A model generated the notes under the pieces. That model saw nothing but the letters and a program-made list of their open reading frames with translations, ran no database searches and had not been told where the DNA came from. The translations under genes and the position numbers were made by a program. A stretch of DNA of 64,000 nt from positions 111,793,816-111,857,815 of the forward strand of contig CM072801.1 of the NCBI GenBank assembly GCA_037013495.1, read 5' to 3'. Source of the DNA: Hippophae tibetana. Its lineage: Eukaryota; Streptophyta; Magnoliopsida; Rosales; Elaeagnaceae. Shown in pieces: positions 41,401 to 53,926 of the stretch; positions within the stretch are counted from its first letter, which is position 1; each line of letters opens with the position of its first letter.

Positions 41401-41851
41401 TTCTTCCCCTTTAGGATTTCAATTTGTTCATCTTAGCCATATTCTTAGTAATTCAATCTTTCTTATTCCTTTGAGTTCCAGTGTTCTTAGGTTATCCGCA
41501 AAAGGGATTCGCATCGTTTGGTAACATAACCTTGGTTGCTAAAAATGGTGTATCTATCTTCACATATCTCTTTTTTTAATTTTATATTTAAAAAAAATTT
41601 GTGCTTTGAAGGTTTTCTCCTCTCTTAAGTCACAAATTAAAAAATAGAAATAAATTGTGTCCTTAAAGTCTTGTCTGTTATTTCAATTTTGTTGACATTG
41701 TTTTCCACTTTGGATTTCATATCTTATTTTTCTTTAAAATCTCGTTATCTTTTAATTTTCTTTGTTTTATGTGTTCCACCTTTCTTTCTTCTTCAGAAAA
41801 ACAAGAGAGCTAATATAGTTAACAGTGTAAAAACAAAAAGAAGGTATTAAT
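38402..41851. repeat. Array segment copied from about 31845-35294 (+6557)
   Basis: From mid-monomer near 38402 the sequence matches 31845 onward at a 6557-bp offset (ten monomers), through anchors 38914, 39569, 40225, 40880 and 41536 against 32357, 33012, 33668, 34323 and 34979. Shared markers include AAAATTGTGTATCC near 39576 and TTCTTCAGAAAAAC in the B monomer. The match ends near 41850, where this copy reads ATTAATTGGGG and the other ATTAATTAGGG. The left junction adjoins the diverged island. Confidence 0.82.
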
Positions 41852-44811
41852 TGGGGTTGTAACTTAAAAATGTTATAACTTTTAATTTGTACATCGAAAT
41901 GACTACTATAATATATCAAATCTGAAGCTCGTTCCGATACCTAAAAACGCACCGTAGCATTAGTATATTTCCCCCCTTTTTGCAACACAAATTTCATGGT
42001 TCATACTACATAATGATGTCTTAAACTTTGGTCGCACCTTATTTCGTTGTAATCTATTCTTGCTCTTTAGGATTTCAATTTGTTCATCTTAGCCATATTC
42101 TTAGTAATTCAATCTTTCTTATTATTTTAAGGTCTAGGGTTCTTAGGTTATCCGCAAAAAGAATTCGCATCATTTGGGATCATAGCCTTGGTTGCTAAAA
42201 ATAGTGTATCTATCTTCACATATCTATTTTTTGAATTTTAGATTTAAAACTTTTTGTTATTTGGAGGTTTTCTCCTCTCTTAAGTCACAAATTCCAAAAA
42301 GAGAAAGAAATGCTGTCCTTAAAGTCGTGTCGTTTATTTCAATTTTGTTGACATTGTTTTCCACTTTGGATTTCATATCTTATTTTTTAAAAAATCTCGT
42401 TATCTTTTACTTTTCTTTGTTTATGCGTTCCACCTTTCTTTCTTCTTGAGAAAAACAAGAGAGCTAATACAATTCATAGTGTAAAAACAAAACGAAGGTA
42501 TTAATTGGGGTTGTAACTTAAAACTTTTTTTACTTTTAATTTGTGCATCGAAATGAGTACTATAACATATCAAATCTAAAGCTCGTTTCGAAACCAAAAA
42601 AATCAACGTACCAATAGTATATTTCCCCACTTTTGTCAACCCAAATTTAATGGTTCATACTACATAATGATGTCTTAAACTTTGCTCGCAACTTATTTCG
42701 TTGTAATCTCTTCTTGCTCTTTAGGATTTCAATTTGTTCATCTTAGACATATTCTTAGTAATTCAATATTTCTTATTCTTTTGAGTTTCAGTGTTCTTCG
42801 GTTATCCGCAAAAGGGATTCGCAACGTTTGGGATCATAGCCTTGGTTGCTAAAAACTGTGTATCCATCTTCACATATCTATTTTTTGAATTTTAGATTTA
42901 AAACTTTTTGTTCTTTGGAGGTTTTCTCCTCTCTTAAGTCACAAATTCCAAAAAGAGAAAGAAATGTTGTCCTTAAAGTCTTGTCGTTTATTTCAATTTT
43001 ATTGACATTGTTTTCCACTTTGGATTTCATATGTTATTTTTCTTTAAAATCTCATTATCTTTTACTTTTCTTTGTTTTATGTGTTCCACCTTCCTTTCTT
43101 CTTGAGAAAAACAAGAGATCTAATACAGTTCACAATGTAAAAACAATAAGAAGTTATTAATTGGGGTTGTAACTTAAAACTTTTATAACTTTTAATTTGT
43201 GCATCGAAATGAGTACTATAACAAATCAAATATAAAGCTCGTTCCGATACCTAACAATGCAACGTAGCAATAGTATATTTCCCCAATTTTGTCAACCCAA
43301 ATTTCATGGTTCATACTACATAATGTTGTCTTAAACTTTGCTCGCACCTTATTTCGTTGTAATCTTTTCTTCCTCTTTAGGATTTCAATTTGTTCATCTT
43401 AGCCATATTCTTAGTAATTCAATCTTTCTTATTATTTTAAGGTCTAGGGTTCTTAGGTTATCCGCAAAAAGAATTCGCATCGTTTGGGATCATAGCCTTG
43501 GTTGCTAAAAATAGTGTATCTATCTTCACATATCTATTTTTTGAATTTTAGATTTAAAACTTTTTGTTATTTGGAGGTTTTCTCCTCTCTTAAGTCACAA
43601 ATTCCAAAAAGAGAAAGAAATGATGTCCTTAAAGTCGTGTCGTTTATTTCAATTTTGTTGACATTGTTTTCCACTTTGGATTTCATATCTTATTTTTTTT
43701 AAAATCTCGTTATCTTTTACTTTTCTTTGTTTATGCGTTCCACCTTTCTTTCTTCTTGAGAAAAACAAGAGAGCTAATACAATTCATAGTGTAAAAACAA
43801 AACGAAGGTATTAATTGGGGTTGTAACTTAAAACTTTTTTAACTTTTAATTTGTGCATCGAAATGAGTACTATAACATATCAAATCTAAAGCTCGTTTCG
43901 AAACCAAAAAAATCAACGTACCAATAGTATATTTCCCCACTTTTGTCAACCCAAATTTAATGGTTCATACTACATAATGATGTCTTAAACTTTGCTCGCA
44001 ACTTATTTCGTTGTAATCTCTTCTTGCTCTTTAGGATTTCAATTTGTTCATCTTAGGCATATTCTTAGTAATTCAATATTTCTTATTCTTTTGAGTTTCA
44101 GTGTTCTTAGGTTATCCGCGAAAGGGATTCGCAACGTTTGGGATCATAGCCTTGGTTGCTAAAAATAGTGTATCCATCTTCACATATCTATTTTTTGAAT
44201 TTTAGATTTAAAACTTTTTGTTCTTTGGAGGTCTTCTCCTCTCTTAAGTCACAAATTCCAAAAAGAGAAAGAAATTGTGTCCTTAAAGTCTTGTCGTTTA
44301 TTTCAATTTTTTTGACGGTGTTTTCCACTTTGGATTTCATATCTTATTTTTCTTTAAAATCTCATTATCTTTTACTTTTCTTTGTTTTATGTGTTCCACC
44401 TTTCTTTCTTCTTGAGAAAAACAAGAGATCTAATACAGTTCACAATGTAAAAACAAAAAGAAGTTATTAATTGGGGTTGTAACTTAAAACTTTTATAACT
44501 TTTAATTTGTGCATCGAAATGAGTACTATAACATATCAAATCTAAAGCTCGTTTCGAAACCAAAAAAATCAACGTACCAATAGTATATTTCCGCACTTTT
44601 TTCAACCCAAATTTAATGGTTCATACTAAATAATGATGTCTTAAACTTTCTTCGCACCTTATTTCGTTGTAATCTCTTCTTGCTCTTTAGAATTTCAATT
44701 TGTTCATCTTAGGCATATTCTTAGTAATTAAATATTTCTTATTCTTTTGAGTTTCAGTGTTCTTAGGTTGTCCGCAAAAGGGATTCGCATCGTTTGGGAT
44801 CATAGCCTTGG
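41852..44811. repeat. Mixed satellite monomers before the trimer region
   Basis: Anchors are at 42192, 42846, 43502 and 44156. The monomers at 42192 and 43502 are type A1 with independent small indels in the usual CTTATTTTTCTTTAAAATC tract (TTTTTTAAAAAATC near 42380 and TTTTTTTTAAAATC near 43692). That shows how freely this tract mutates and shifts reading frame. Their 3' halves carry CAACGTACCAATAG. No gene is visible. Confidence 0.75.
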
Positions 44812-47800
44812 TTGCTAAAAATAGTGTATCCATCTTCACATATCTATTTTTTGAATTTTAGATTTAAAACTTTTTGTTCTTTGGAGGTTTTCTCCTCTCT
44901 TAAGTCACAAATTCCAAAAAGAGAAAGAAATTGTGTCCTTAAAGTCGTGTCGTTTATTTCAATTTTGTTGACGGTGTTTTCCACTTTGGATTTCATATCT
45001 TATTTTTCTTTAAAATCTCATTATCTTTTACTTTTCTTTGTTTATGCGTTCCACCTTTCTTTCTTCTTGAGAAAAACAAGAGATCTAATACAATTCATAG
45101 TGTAAAAACAAAACGAAGGTATTAATTGGGGTTGTAACTTAAAACTTTTATAACTTTTAATTTGTGCATCGAAATGAGTACTATAACATATCAAATCTAA
45201 AGCTCGTTTCGAAACCAAAAAAATCAACGTACCAATAGTATATTTCCCCACTTTTTTCAACCCAAATTTCATGGTTCATACTACATAATGATGTCTTAAA
45301 CTTTGCTCGCACCTTATTTCGTTGTAATCTTTTCTTCCCCTTTAGGATTTCAATTTGTTCATCTTAGCCATATTCTTAGTAATTCAATCTTTCTTATTCC
45401 TTTGATTTCCAGTGTTCTTAGGTTATCCGCAAAAGGGATTCGCATCGTTTGGTAACATAACCTTGGTTGCTAAAAATGGTGTATCTATCTTCACATATCT
45501 CTTTTTTTAATTTTAGATTTAAAAAACCTTTGTGCTTTGAAGGTTTTCTCCTCTCTTAAGTCACAAATTAAAAAATAGAAATAAATTGTGTCCTTAAAGT
45601 CTTGTCTGTTATTTCAATTTTGTTGACATTGTTTTCCACTTTGGATTTCATATCTTATTTTTCTTTAAAATCTCGTTATCTTTTAATTTTCTTTGTTTTA
45701 TGTGTTCCACCTTTCTTTCTTCTTGAGAAAAACAAGAGAGCTAATATAGTTAACAGTGTAAAAACAAAAAGAAGGTATTAATTGGGGTTGTAACTTAAAA
45801 ATGTTATAACTTTTAATTTGTACATCGAAATGACTACTATAATATATCAAATCTGAAGCTCGTTCCGATACCTAAAAACGCACCGTAGCATTAGTATATT
45901 TCCCCCCTTTTTGCAACACAAATTTCATGGTTCATACTACATAATGATGTCTTAAACTTTGGTCGCACCTTATTTCGTTGTAATCTATTCTTGCTCTTTA
46001 GGATTTCAATTTGTTCATCTTAGCCATATTCTTAGTAATTCAATCTTTCTTATTATTTTAAGGTCTAGGGTTCTAAGGTTATCCGCAAAAATAATTCGCA
46101 TCGTTTGGGATCATAGCCTTGGTTGCTAAAAATAGTGTATCTATCTTCACATATCTATTTTTTGAATTTTAGATTTAAAACTTTTTGTTATTTGGAGGTT
46201 TTCTCCTCTCTTAAGTCACAAATTCCAAAAAGAGAAAGAAATGCTGTCCTTAAAGTCGTGTCGTTTATTTCAATTTTGTTGATATTGTTTTCCACTTTGG
46301 ATTTCATATCTTATTTTTCTTTAAAATCTCGTTATCTTTTACTTTTCTTTGTTTATGCGTTCCACCTTTCTTTCTTCTTGAGAAAAACAAGAGAGCTAAT
46401 ACAATTCATAGTGTAAAAACAAAACGAAGGTATTAATTGGGGTTGTAACTTAAAACTTTTTTAACTTTTAATTTGTGCATCGAAATGAGTACTATAACAT
46501 ATCAAATCTAAAGCTCGTTTCGAAACCAAAAAAATCAACGTACCAATAGTATATTTCCCCACTTTTGTCAACCCAAATTTAATGGTTCATACTACATAAT
46601 GATGTCTTAAAATTTCGTCGCACCTTATTTCGTTGTAATCTCTTCTTGCTCTTTAGGATTTCAATTTGTTCATCTTAGGCATATTCTTAGTAATTCAATA
46701 TTTCTTATTCTTTTGAGTTTCAGTGTTCTTAGGTTATCCGCAAAAGGGATTCGCAACGTTTGGGATCATAGCCTTTGTTGCTAAAAATAGTGTATCCATC
46801 TTCACATATCTATTTTTGGAATTTTAGATTTAAAACTTTTTGTTCTTTGGAGGTTTTCTCCTCTCTTAAGTCACAAATTCCAAAAAGAGAAAGAAATTGG
46901 GTCCTTAAAGTCTTGTCGTTTATTTCAATTTTGTTGACGGTGTTTTCCACTTTGGATTTCATATCTTATTTTTCTTTAAAATCTCATTATCTTTTACTTT
47001 TCTTTGTTTTATGTGTTCCACCTTTCTTTCTTCTTGAGAAAAACAAGAGATCTAATACAGTTCACAGTGTAAAAACAAAAAGAAGTTATTAATTGGGGTT
47101 GAAACTTAAAACTTTTATAACTTTTAATTTGTGCATCGAAATGAGTACTATAACATATCAAATCTAAAGCTCGTTCCGATACCTAACAATGCAACGTAGC
47201 AATAGTATATTTCCCCACTTTTTTCAACCCAAATTTCATGGTTCATACTACATAATGATGTCTTAAACTTTGCTCGCACCTTATTTCGTTGTAATCTTTT
47301 CTTCCCCTTTAGGATTTCAATTTGTTCATCTTAGCCATATTCTTAGTAATTCAATCTTTCTTATTCCTTTGAGTTCCAGTGTTCTTAGGTTATCCGCAAA
47401 AGGGATTCGCATCGTTTGGTAACATAACCTTGGTTGCTAAAAATGGTGTATCTATCTTCACATATCTCTTTTTTTAATTTTAGATTTAAAAAAACTTTGT
47501 GCTTTGAAGGTTTTCTCCTCTCTTAAGTCAGAAATTAAAAAATAGAAATAAATTGTGTCCTTAAAGTCTTGTCTGTTATTTCAATTTTGTTGACATTGTT
47601 TTCCACTTTGGATTTCATATCTTATTTTTCTTTAAAATCTCGTTATCTTTTAATTTTCTTTGTTTTATGTGTTCCACCTTTCTTTCTTCTTGAGAAAAAC
47701 AAGAGAGCTAATATAGTTAACAGTGTAAAAACAAAAAGAAGGTATTAATTGGGGTTGTAACTTAAAAATGTTATAACTTTTAATTTGTACATCGAAATGA

Positions 47801-50711
47801 CTACTATAATATATCAAATCTGAAGCTCGTTCCGATACCTAAAAACGCACCATAGCATTAGTATATTTCCCCCCTTTTTGCAACACAAATTTCATGGTTC
47901 ATACTACATAATGATGTCTTAAACTTTGGTCGCACCTTATTTCGTTGTAATCTATTCTTGCTCTTTAGGATTTCAATTTGTTCATCTTAGCCATATTCTT
48001 AGTAATTCAATCTTTCTTATTATTTTAAGGTCTAGGGTTCTTAGGTTATCCGCAAAAATAATTCGCATCGTTTGGGATCATAGCCTTGGTTGCTAAAAAT
48101 AGTGTATCTATCTTCACATATCTATTTTTTGAATTTTAGATTTAAAACTTTTTGTTATTTGGAGGTTTTCTCCTCTCTTAAGTCACAAATTCCAAAAAGA
48201 GAAAGAAATGTTGTCCTTAAAGTCTTGTCGTTTATTTCAATTTTGTTGACATTGTTTTCCACTTTGGATTTCATATCTTATTTTTCTTTAAAATCTCGTT
48301 ATCTTTTACTTTTCTTTGTTTATGCGTTCCACCTTTCTTTCTTCTTGAGAAAAACAAGAGAGCTAATACAATTCATAGTGTAAAAACAAAACGAAGGTAT
48401 TAATTGGGGTTGTAACTTAAAACTTTTTTAACTTTTAATTTGTGCATCGAAATGAGTACTATAACATATCAAATCTAAAGCTCGTTTCTAAACCAAAAAA
48501 ATCAACGTACCAATAGTATATTTCCCCACTTTTGTCAACCAAAATTTAATGGTTCATACTAAATAATGATGTCTTAAACTTTCTTCGCACCTTATTTCGT
48601 TGTATTCTCTTCTTGCTCTTTAGGATTTCAATTTGTTCATCTTAGGCATATTCTTAGTAATTCAATATTTCTTATTCTTTTGAGTTTCAGTGTTCTTAGG
48701 TTGTCCGCAAAAGGGATTCGCATCGTTTGGGATCATAGCCTTGGTTGCTAAAAATAGTGTATCCATCTTCACATATCAATTTTTTTAATTTTAGATTTAA
48801 AACTTTTTGTTCTTTGGAGGTTTTCTCCTCTCTTAAGTCACAAATTCCAAAAAGAGAAAGAAATTGTGTCCTTAAAGTCTTGTCGTTTATTTCAATTTTT
48901 TTGACGGTGTTTTCCACTTTGGATTTCATATCTTATTTTTCTTTAAAATCTCATTATCTTTTACTTTTCTTTGTTTTATGTGTTCCACCTTTCTTTCTTC
49001 TTGAGAAAAACAAGAGATCTAATACAGTTCACAGTGTAAAAACAAAAAGAAGTTATTAATTGGGGTTGTAACTTAAAACTTTTATAACTTTTAATTTGTG
49101 CATCGAAATGAGTACTATAACATATCAAATCTAAAGCTCGTTCCGATACCTAACAATGCAACGTAGCAATAGTATATTTCCCCACTTTTTTCAACCCAAA
49201 TTTCATGGTTCATACTACATAATGATGTCTTAAACTTTGCTCGCACCTTATTTCGTTGTAATCTTTTCTTCCCCTTTAGGATTTCAATTTGTTCATCTTA
49301 GCCATATTCTTAGTAATTCAATCTTTCTTATTCCTTTGAGTTCCAGTGTTCTTAGGTTATCCGCAAAAGGGATTCGCATCGTTTGGTAACATAACCTTGG
49401 TTGCTAAAAATGGTGTATCTATCTTCACATATCTCTTTTTTTAATTTTAGATTTAAAAAAATTTTGTGCTTTGAAGGTTTTCTCCTCACTTAAGTCACAA
49501 ATTAAAAAATAGAAATAAATTGTGTCCTTAAACTCTTGTCTGTTATTTCAATTTTGTTGACATTGTTTTCCACTTTGGATTTCATATCTTATTTTTCTTT
49601 AAAATCTCGTTATCTTTTAATTTTCTTTGTTTTATGTGTTCCACCTTTCTTTCTTCTTGAGAAAAACCAGAGAGCTAATATAGTTAACAGTGTAAAAACA
49701 AAAAGAAGGTATTAATTGGGGTTGTAACTTAAAAATGTTATAACTTTTAATTTGTACATCGAAATGACTACTATAATATATCAAATCTGAAGCTCGTTCC
49801 GATACCTAAAAACGCACCATAGCATTAGTATATTTCCCCCCTTTTTGCAACACAAATTTCATGGTTCATACTACATAATGTTGTCTTAAACTTTGGTCCC
49901 ACCTTATTTCGTTGTAATCTATTCTTGCTCTTTAGGATTTCAATTTGTTCATCTTAGCCATATTCTTAGTAATTCAATCTTTCTTATTATTTTAAGGTCT
50001 ATTGTTCTTAGGTTATCCGCAAAAAGAATTCGCATCGTTTGGGATCATAGCCTTGGTTGCTAAAAATAGTGTATCTATCTTCACATATCTATTTTTTGAA
50101 TTTTAGATTTAAAACTTTTTGTTATTTGGAGGTTTTCTCCTCTCGTAAGACACAAATTCCAGAAAGAGAAAGAAACGCTGTCCTTAAAGTCGTGTCGTTT
50201 ATTTCAATTTTGTTGACATTGTTTTCCAATTTGGATTTCATATCTTATTTTTCTTTAAAATCTCGTTATCTTTTACTTTTCTTTGTTTATGCGTTCCACC
50301 TTTCTTTCTTCTTGAGAAAAACAAGAGAGCTAATACAATTCATAGTGTAAAAACAAAACGAAGGTATTAATTGGGGTTGTAACTTAAAACTTTTTTAACT
50401 TTTAATTTGTGCATCGAAATGAGTACTATAACATATCAAATCTAAAGCTCGTTCCGATACCTAACAATGCAACGTAGCAATAGTATATTTCCCCACTTTT
50501 TTCAACCCAAATTTCATGGTTCATACTACATAATGATGTCTTAAACTTTGCTCGCACCTTATTTCGTTGTAATCTTTTCTTCCCCTTTAGGATTTTAATT
50601 TGTTCATCTTAGCCATATTCTTAGTAATTCAATCATTCTTATTCTTTTGAGTTCCAGTGTTCTTAGGTCATCCGCAAAAGGGATTCGCATCGTTTGGTAA
50701 CATAACCTTGG
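44812..50711. repeat. Three-monomer higher-order repeat, period 1967 bp, three units
   Basis: Monomers recur in the order A2-like, B, A1: anchors 44812/45467/46123, 46778/47434/48090 and 48745/49401/50057. Corresponding anchors are 1966-1967 bp apart. Position-specific markers hold across units: the B monomer has GGTAACATAACC and AAATTAAAAAATAGAAATAA, the A1 monomer has GTTATTTGGAGG and ACAATTCATAGTG, and the A2-like monomer has TATCCATCTTCAC. The first monomer of unit 1 is a chimera with an A2 5' part and an A1 3' part. Regularity is clearly better here than in the 11-44 kb mosaic. Confidence 0.85.
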
Positions 50712-52861
50712 TTGCTAAAAATGGTGTATCTATCTTCACATATCTCTTTTTTGAATTTTAGATGTAAATTTTTTTTGTGCTTTGAAGGTTTTCTCCTCTC
50801 TTAAGTCACAAATTAAAAAATAGAAAGAAATTGTATCCTTAAAGTCTTGTCTATTATTTCAATTTTGTTGACATTGTTTTCCACTTTGAATTTCATATCT
50901 TATTTTTCTTTAAAATCTCGTTATCTTTTAATTTTCTTTGTTTTATGTGTTCCACCTTTCTTTCTTCTTGAGAAAAACAAGAGAGCTAATATAGTTAACA
51001 GTGTAAAAACAAAAAGAAGGTATTAATTGGGGTTGTAACTTAAAAATGTTATAACTTTTAATTTGTACATCGAAATGACTACTATAATATATCAAATCTG
51101 AAGCTCGTTCCGATACCTAAAAACGCACCATAGCATTAGTATATTTCCCCCCTTTTTGCAACACAAATTTCATGGTTCATACTACATAATGATGTCTTAA
51201 ACTTTGGTCGCACCTTATTTCGTTGTAATCTATTCTTGCTCTTTAGGATTTCAATTTGTTCATCTTAGCCATATTCTTAGTAATTCAATCATTCTTATTA
51301 TTTTAAGGTCTTGGGTTCTTAGGTTATCCGCAAAAAGAATTCGCATCGTTTGGGATCATAGCCTTGGTTGCTAAAAATAGTGTATCTATCTTCACATATC
51401 TATTTTTTGAATTTTAGATTTAAAACTTTTTGTTATTTGGAGGTTTTCTCCTCTCTTAAGTCACAAATTCCAGAAAGAGAAAGAAATGCTGTTCTTAAAG
51501 TCTTGTCGTTTATTTCAATTTTGTTGACGGTGTTTTCCACTTTGGATTTCATATCTTATTTTTCTTTAAAATCTCATTATCTTTTACTTTTCTTTGTTTT
51601 ATGTGTTCCACCTTTCTTTCTTCTTGAGAAAAACAAGAGAGCTAACACAGTTCACAGTGTAAAAACAAAAAGACGTTATTAATTGGGGTTGTAACTTAAA
51701 ACTTTTATAACTTTTAATTTGTGCATCGAAATGAGTACTATAACATATCAAATCTAAAGCTCGTTCCGATACCTAACAATGCAACGTAGCAATAGTATAT
51801 TTCCCCACTTTTTTCAACCCAAATTTCATGGTTCATACTACATAATGATGTCTTAAACTTTGCTCGCACCTTATTTCGTTGTAATCTTTTCTTCCCCTTT
51901 AGGATTTCAATTTGTTCATCTTAGCCATATTCTTAGTAATTCAATCATTCTTATTCTTTTGAGTTCCAGTGTTCTTAGGTCATCCGCAAAAGGGATTCGC
52001 ATCGTTTGGTAACATAACCTTGGTTGCTGAAAATGGTGTATCTATCTTCACATATCTCTTTTTTTAATTTTAGATGTAAATTTTTTTTGTGCTTTGAAGG
52101 TTTTCTCCTCTCTTAAGTCACAAATTAAAAAATAGAAAGAAATTGTATCCTTAAAGTCTTGTCTGTTATTTCAATTTTGTTGACATTGTTTTCCACTTTG
52201 GATTTCATATCTTATTTTTCTTTAAAATCTCGTTATCTTTTAATTTTCTTTGTTTTATGTGTTCCACCTTTCTTTCTTCTTGAGAAAAACAAGAGAGCTA
52301 ATACAGTTAATAGTGTAAAAACAAAAAGAAGGTATTAATTGGGGTTGTAACTTAAAAATGTTATAACTTTTAATTTGTACATCGAAATGACTACTATAAT
52401 ATATCAAATCTGAAGCTCGTTCCGATACATAAAAACGCACCGTAGCATTAGTATATTTCCCCCCTTTTTTCAACACAAATTTCATGGTTCATACTACATA
52501 ATGATGTCTTAAACTTTGGTCGCACCTTATTTCGTTGTAATCTATTCTTGCTCTTTAGTATTTCAATTTGTTCATCTTAGCCATATTCTTAGTAATTCAA
52601 TCTTTCTTATTATTTTAAGGTCTAGGGTTCTTAGGTTATCCGCAAAAAGAATTTGCATCGTTTGGGATCATAGCCTTGGTTGCTAAAAATAGTGTATCTA
52701 TCTTCACATATCTATTTTTTGAATTTTAAACTTAAAACTTTTTGTTCTTTGGAGGTTTTCTCCTCTCTTAAGTCACAAATTCCAAAAAGAGAAAGAAATG
52801 TTGTCCTTAAAGTCTTGTCGTTTATTTCAATTTTGTTGACATTGTTTTCTACTTTGGATTT
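50712..52861. repeat. Two-monomer alternation up to the retroelement
   Basis: Anchors 50712 (B), 51368 (A), 52024 (B) and 52680 (A, interrupted) alternate with a 1312-bp period. The B monomers here share variants not seen further left: CAATCATTCTTATTC, AGGTCATCCGC and TTTTAGATGTAAATTTTTTT. The monomer at 51368 is a mosaic, A1-like at its 5' end (GTTATTTGGAGG) and A2-like at its 3' end (ACAGTTCACAGTG). The last monomer stops after 182 bp at the retroelement target site. Confidence 0.8.
52857..52861 (+). repeat. Target-site duplication GATTT, left copy
   Basis: GATTT belongs to the satellite phrase ACTTTGGATTTCATATC and is repeated at 58270-58274. The satellite stretches 52680-52861 (182 bp) and 58275-58747 (473 bp) add to exactly 655 bp, one monomer, once a single GATTT is kept. 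A 5-bp duplication is usual for LTR-retrotransposon integrases. Confidence 0.9.
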
Positions 52862-53102
52862 TTATGAGTGCTCAAAAAGCACTAAAATAACCATGATTTT
52901 ATGCAAATTAATTGATTAAAAATATATATATTTATATGTTTTATCATATATTTATATAAATTTGTCCTTTTCGGAATCACTGGTATTTTTATTGTTTTTC
53001 AGGTATTTTGGCTTAAAAACGCAACTTAAAAACTCAAAGAGGAATACTGGAAGTAATACATCACAAATATATTAATAAATAAATGGGGAAATGTCAACAA
53101 AT
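52862..53102 (+). repeat. 5' LTR remnant
   Basis: It aligns with 56307-56534 of the 3' LTR. I count about seven substitutions, the loss of one G at the start (TATGAG for TGATGAG), and a 13-bp gain near 53015 where a TTAAAAAC block is repeated. Similarity stops after GTCAACAAAT: this copy continues ACCGTTCATG while the 3' LTR continues ATGGAAAAATTG. No TATA box, GC-rich repeats or poly(A) signal of the 3' LTR recur downstream, so the rest of the 5' LTR is deleted or replaced. Confidence 0.88.
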
Positions 53103-53199
53103 TACCGTTCATGAATAGTAAAAAAATTAAAAATTAAAAAACTTAAATTTTTTTAATATAGTGTAAATAGTAAAATAAAATTACCGTTCATAAATAGTA
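53103..53199 (+). repeat. Two copies of a near-palindrome TACCGTTCATGAATAGTA
   Basis: TACCGTTCATGAATAGTA at 53103-53120 and TACCGTTCATAAATAGTA at 53182-53199 lie 79 bp apart. The first is an imperfect palindrome centred on TTCATGAA. Its core ACYGTTCAT is also the core of the 16-bp tandem repeats in the U3 region of the 3' LTR (56637-56765). That hints that this AT-rich stretch may be a diverged U3 variant rather than unrelated internal sequence. The relationship is inferred from a short motif only. Confidence 0.55.
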
Positions 53200-53905
53200 A
53201 AAAACAATTTTTAAAAATTTAATTAAAAAAAAAATAAAGCTTACTTTTTAATTTTCATTTAATTTTAATTTTTATTTAAAATCTTAATTTTATTTTAATA
53301 AAAGTAATAATAAAAATGAATAAAAACAAAAAAAATCAATTTTTATTCTTATTTTATTTTCCTTTACCTTTTTCAATTTTATTTTATTTTATTTTTATTT
53401 TTATTTTTGTTTATTTTTTTTATTTTATTTTATTTTATTTTACTTTATTTTATTTTATTTTATTTTATTTTATTTTATATCAATTTTAATTTAATTTATT
53501 TTTATTTTTATTTTTTTTATTATTATTATTATTATTTTTTAACTATTTTTTTTATTTCTCTCTTAATTTTTATTTAACTTAATTAACTTAGATTTTTCAT
53601 TAATTTAATTAACTTAGATTTTTAGTTTACTTAACTTAATTAACTTAACTTTTTTAACTTAGAATTTTTTTTAACTTAACTAACTTAGATTTTTAACTTA
53701 GCTTTTTAATTAACTTAACTTAATTAACTTGAACTTTTGAATTAACTTTCATTAACTTACCTTTTTAATTAATTTAGATTTTTTTTAACTTAACCAACTT
53801 AGTTTTTTTTTAATTAACTTAACTTAATTAACTTAGATTTTCTTTTACTTAATTAACTTAAATTTTTACTTAATATAACTTAATTGACTTAACTTTAATA
53901 AACAT
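53200..53905. repeat. AT-rich simple and cryptically repeated sequence
   Basis: Low-complexity DNA. A (TTTTA)n pentanucleotide tract spans roughly 53375-53478, followed by a (TAT)n tract at about 53519-53536. From about 53566 to 53890 there are degenerate repeats built from TTAACTTAATTAACTTAG and TTAACTTAGATTTTT. No coding potential. Its position between the 5' LTR remnant and the structured interior suggests replication slippage at, or a deletion through, the former LTR/gag region. Confidence 0.85.
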
Positions 53906-53926
53906 GAAAAGTAAAGATCTAAGGGA

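Larger units (their letters stand above)
1..52861. repeat. 655-bp satellite array, left part (about 80.5 monomers)
   Basis: Head-to-tail tandem satellite. I phased monomers on the block CCTTGGTTGCTAAAAATAG, using the T of TTGCT as position 0. Anchors fall at 231, 887, 1541, 2197, 2849, 3504, 4159, 4818, 5474, 6129 and so on to 52680, nearly always 651-659 bp apart. Landmarks in each monomer are GGAGGTTTTCTCC near +71, TTGGGGTTGTAACTT near +312, TTTCCCCACTTTT near +430 and ATGGTTCATACTACATAATG near +459. Three main types occur. A1 has TTTATGCGTTCC and ACAATTCATAGTG. A2 has TTTTATGTGTTCC and ACAGTTCACAGTG. B has GGTAACATAACC, GTGCTTTGAAGG and AAATTAAAAAATAGAAA; typical B anchors are 12683, 15306, 17274, 21208, 23831, 25799, 27111, 31045, 34979, 41536, 45467, 47434, 49401, 50712 and 52024. 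No rRNA, tRNA or telomere motif is visible. I do not recognise the family. Confidence 0.97.
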
